From an uncultured Lysobacteraceae bacterium (lineage in GTDB: Bacteria > Pseudomonadota > Gammaproteobacteria > Xanthomonadales > Rhodanobacteraceae): a stretch of DNA of 7,719 nt. The translations under genes were made by a program, and so were the position numbers. This document shows positions 5,903 through 7,719 of this stretch, in pieces (position 1 is the stretch's first letter; every line of letters begins with the position of its first letter). The DNA lies in assembly GCA_946480705.1 (NCBI GenBank), contig CAMLLF010000164.1, positions 1 through 7,719 on the forward strand, given 5' to 3'. Below the pieces are notes generated by a model. It was not told where the DNA came from. It saw only the letters and a list, made by a program, of their open reading frames with translations, and searched no databases.

Positions 5903-7087
5903 CTACACGCGATCCAGAGCCTGGGCGAGATCGGCGATGAGCACGTCGGCGTCCTCGAGCCCGATCGACAGGCGCACGAGATTGACCGGCACCTGGCCCG
6001 AACGCGGCGCGGCGACGTTGGTATCCGGCGGATAGACGGCCGCGACCGGAAACAGCAGCGATTCGTAGCCGCCCCAGGAGACGGTCATCAGGAACCGCTG
6101 CAGCGCATCGCAGAAACGCTCGACGGCCAGCGTGCTGTCGCAGCGGATCGCAAACGACAGCAGTCCGCTCGCGCCGGCGGTCTGCCGCTCGGCGAGTGCG
6201 AACTGCGGGTCGTCGGCGTCGTGCGGATACCAGACGCGCTCGACTTTCGGATGCGCCTTCAGGAACGCGACGACGGCCTGCGTCGTCGCGGCGATCTGGC
6301 GCAGGCGGATCGGCAGCGTGCGCAACCCGCGGATCATGAGCCACGCGTCGTGCGGCGACAGCATCGCGCCGAGCGTCATGTACGGCCCGTCGAAGACTTC
6401 GCGGATCAGCGTCTTGCTGCCGCAGAGCACGCCCGCGACGACGTCGCTGTGACCGTTGAGGTATTTCGTCGCCGAATGCGCGACGAGATCGATGCCGAGC
6501 GCGATCGCGTGCTGGTTCAGCGGCGTCGCGTAGCTGTTGTCGAGCAGCGTGCGGACGCCGCGCGCGCGCGCGAGCGCGGCGACCGCGGCGAGATCCTGCT
6601 GCTCGTAGGTCATCGTGTTCGGACTTTCGAGCACGATGAGCCGCGTCTGCGGCGTCAGCGCCGCTTCGATCGCGGCCGTGGCGCGCGCATCGACGAAGCT
6701 GTGCGCGACGCCGAAGCGGCCGAGGAAATCGCGCACGAGGCTGCGCGTCCACGAATACGGCTTCTGCACGCAGACGACGTGATCGCCGCTGCGCAGTCCG
6801 GCGATCACGCCGGCCGCGATCGCCGCAGCGCCCGAGCCGAACAGCAGCGCGTCTTCGGCGCCTTCGAGCGCGGCGAGCTTCTTGCGCAGGATCTCGACGG
6901 TCGGGTTGTTGCCGCGCGTGTACAACGTGGAGTCGAGTTCGTCGGCGAAGCCCGCGCGCATGGCCGCGACCGATTCGAACGCGAAGATGGAGCTCTGGTA
7001 GACCGGCGGCGCGACTGCGCCGCGATGGCGCGCGCGATCCTCCTCACCGAGGTGATTGAGGATGTAGCTGAGATCGTGCTGCTGCAT
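5903..7087 (-). CDS. Cys/Met-metabolism PLP enzyme, cystathionine beta-lyase (MetC)-like
   Basis: This 394-residue fold-type I PLP enzyme belongs to the trans-sulfuration family. The PLP lysine is Lys208 in SATKYLNGHSD. Tyr56 and Arg58 (YTR) match the residues that grip the PLP phosphate of the partner subunit, Asp183 (LLDNSYATP) should pair with the pyridine nitrogen, and Arg372 (LVRLSIGLED) should hold the substrate carboxylate. Several motifs resemble E. coli MetC more than MetB or gamma-lyases: PYSWT around Tyr111 in place of the usual YGGT, RGLRTLPIRLRQ at 253-264, and SWGGYESL at 337-344 with the MetC-type Trp. MetC cleaves cystathionine to homocysteine, pyruvate and ammonia, and can also release sulfide from cysteine. 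However, YTRGNNPT at 56-63 is not the MetC form, so reaction specificity is open. AGGGAG lies eight bases before the ATG. The gene sits 30 bp downstream of galU. Cytoplasmic, probably a tetramer by family. Confidence 0.87.
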   Translation of the reverse strand: MQQHDLSYILNHLGEEDRARHRGAVAPPVYQSSIFAFESVAAMRAGFADELDSTLYTRGNNPTVEILRKKLAALEGAEDALLFGSGAAAIAAGVIAGLRSGDHVVCVQKPYSWTRSLVRDFLGRFGVAHSFVDARATAAIEAALTPQTRLIVLESPNTMTYEQQDLAAVAALARARGVRTLLDNSYATPLNQHAIALGIDLVAHSATKYLNGHSDVVAGVLCGSKTLIREVFDGPYMTLGAMLSPHDAWLMIRGLRTLPIRLRQIAATTQAVVAFLKAHPKVERVWYPHDADDPQFALAERQTAGASGLLSFAIRCDSTLAVERFCDALQRFLMTVSWGGYESLLFPVAAVYPPDTNVAAPRSGQVPVNLVRLSIGLEDADVLIADLAQALDRV

Positions 7088-7117
7088 CGCCGCGGCTCCC
7101 TGCCCTGCCCGGTCCGG

Positions 7118-7543
7118 CTATTTCGTCGCGACGAATTCGCGCGTCGCCGCAGCGAGCGCCGGATCCTGCAGCGCGAAGTGCATCGTCGCCTTGACGAGAC
7201 CGAGCTTGTTGCCGCAGTCGAAGCGCTCGCCCTCGAAGCGGTAGGCGAGCACGCGCTCCTGCTTGAGCAGCGCGTCGATCGCGTCGGTCAGCTGGATTTC
7301 TCCGCCGGCGCCGGGCTTCGTCGATTCGAGCAGCGAGAAGATGCGGCCGGGCAGCACGTAGCGGCCGACGACGGCGAGGTTCGACGGCGCCTCCTCGGGC
7401 TTGGGCTTCTCGACCATGAGCCTGATCAGCGCGGCGCGCTCGTTGATCGCCTGCGCGTCGACGATGCCGTATTTGTTGGTCTGCTCGCGCGGCACCTCTT
7501 CCACGGCGATCACGCCGGAGTTCTCGAACGCGCTGCGCGACAT
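7118..7543 (-). CDS. galU: UTP-glucose-1-phosphate uridylyltransferase (GalU), C-terminal part
   Basis: GalU makes UDP-glucose from UTP and glucose 1-phosphate, feeding LPS, exopolysaccharide and trehalose synthesis in the cytoplasm. Only the C-terminal half is present: about 132 recognisable residues of a normal length near 290. Signature blocks, numbered from the ATG at 7543, are EVPREQTNKYGIVD (16-29), MVEKPKPEEAPSNLAVVGRY (43-62, with the VEKPK substrate-contact lysine region), GAGGEIQLTDAI (78-89) and FDCGNKLG (108-115). The nucleotide-binding N-terminus (the GxGTRxLPxTK region) is missing. Family similarity begins only at VIAVEEV (base 7513 and below). The ten residues before it, MSRSAFENSG, are serine/arginine-rich and look like antisense sequence, so the ATG at 7543 is not a real start and the gene is cut at a junction near 7510-7520. 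It is the first gene of the minus-strand cluster. Confidence 0.9.
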   Translation of the reverse strand: MSRSAFENSGVIAVEEVPREQTNKYGIVDAQAINERAALIRLMVEKPKPEEAPSNLAVVGRYVLPGRIFSLLESTKPGAGGEIQLTDAIDALLKQERVLAYRFEGERFDCGNKLGLVKATMHFALQDPALAAATREFVATK

Positions 7544-7625
7544 GGTCGAGTCGCAGCGACGGCTGCTCGAGTCGGCATTCGGGCTGCGGCGGCTGCACGC
7601 GGTGGTCGGCGCGGTACAGGCCCTG
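7518..7625 (+). other. Unidentified plus-strand coding-like segment
   Basis: Between the end of galU similarity and the right-edge fragment, the plus strand reads as a plausible helical protein segment (FSNALRDMVESQRRLLESAFG, then LRRLHAVVGAVQALPG), while the minus strand in the galU frame reads as Ser/Arg-rich sequence typical of antisense. The plus frame runs to a stop at 7716-7718, but its last 30 codons overlap the opposing VPS10-type fragment and look non-coding. I do not recognise the family. It may be a piece of another gene joined here by assembly. Confidence 0.2.
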
Positions 7626-7648
7626 CCCGGCCGGCGGAGCCGGCGCGT

Positions 7649-7717
7649 TCAAAGCTGCGCTGAGGTGCGCGTGCGCGACGGCCCGCCGAGCGAGAAGTTG
7701 TCCTGCGTGCCGCCGTA
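7649..7717 (-). CDS. VPS10/sortilin-type BNR protein fragment
   Basis: From the right edge inward, the minus strand encodes YGGTQDNFSLGGPSRTRT before reaching a stop at 7649-7651. The block (I/V)YGGTQDN-x-SLGGPSRT is a typical repeat motif of large VPS10/sortilin-like glycosyl-hydrolase-annotated beta-propeller proteins. In those the chain continues for hundreds of residues, so the stop after TSAQL reflects a break and not the natural end. It is a different BNR family from the Asp-box protein at the left edge. Identification rests on about 18 residues. Confidence 0.45.
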   Translation of the reverse strand, partial: YGGTQDNFSLGGPSRTRTSAQL

Positions 7718-7719
7718 GA

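Noticed and set aside
4911..6752. N-terminal extension of the lipoprotein to a 613-codon frame
   Set aside because: The upstream part is an off-frame shadow of the PLP-enzyme gene; the lipoprotein signal peptide with lipobox and its ribosome-binding site fix the start at 5873.
5837..7663. A 608-codon open frame on the plus strand opposite the PLP enzyme and galU
   Set aside because: It covers two clear minus-strand genes in antisense, is rich in Arg/Asp/Val without motifs, and crosses the right-edge junction.

Overview
The window is a very GC-rich bacterial stretch (third codon positions are almost all G or C; I did not count). The most likely source is a gammaproteobacterium of the Xanthomonadales/Lysobacterales type, possibly Rhodanobacteraceae. 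That rests on base composition, a multi-PAS diguanylate cyclase, and the short C-terminal tail of the first full-frame protein (DAIFAGRFD), which resembles the 'IFxxGF(E/D)' endings I recall from exported proteins of that group. The assignment is an inference. Both ends look like mosaics of unrelated gene fragments, as expected of a short metagenomic contig.

Layout, left to right. Positions 1 to about 140 hold an internal piece of a histidinol-phosphate aminotransferase (HisC) that runs into a DegT-type aminotransferase motif and then, in another frame, into a BNR/Asp-box (sialidase-like) beta-propeller protein ending at 1033. A 172-base intergenic region follows, with a 22-bp inverted repeat and an extended -10 promoter candidate. 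It precedes a 797-residue soluble c-di-GMP synthase (1206-3599): a degenerate receiver-like domain, four PAS domains, and a GGDEF domain with an intact inhibitory site.

The rest, from 7516 down to 3628, is a tight minus-strand gene cluster read right to left: the 3' part of galU (UTP-glucose-1-phosphate uridylyltransferase), a MetC-like Cys/Met-metabolism PLP enzyme, a 320-residue lipoprotein with possible distant CpeT/CpcT resemblance, and an FAD-dependent amine oxidoreductase of the PuuB/OrdL (DAO) family. The gaps are 30 bp and 29 bp and then a 4-bp ATGA overlap, so the four genes probably form one transcript. The diguanylate cyclase converges on this cluster, with 28 bp between the stop codons. 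No shared pathway is obvious: the PLP enzyme belongs to transsulfuration chemistry, the oxidoreductase to amine or polyamine catabolism, and galU to UDP-glucose supply.

Right of galU (7517-7719), galU homology stops abruptly. There follow an unidentified plus-strand frame and a short minus-strand piece of a VPS10/sortilin-type BNR protein. I found no RNA gene, CRISPR array, insertion sequence or clear new defence or mobile system. The points most worth a second look are the pseudo-receiver, the lipoprotein-oxidoreductase pair and the chimeric ends.
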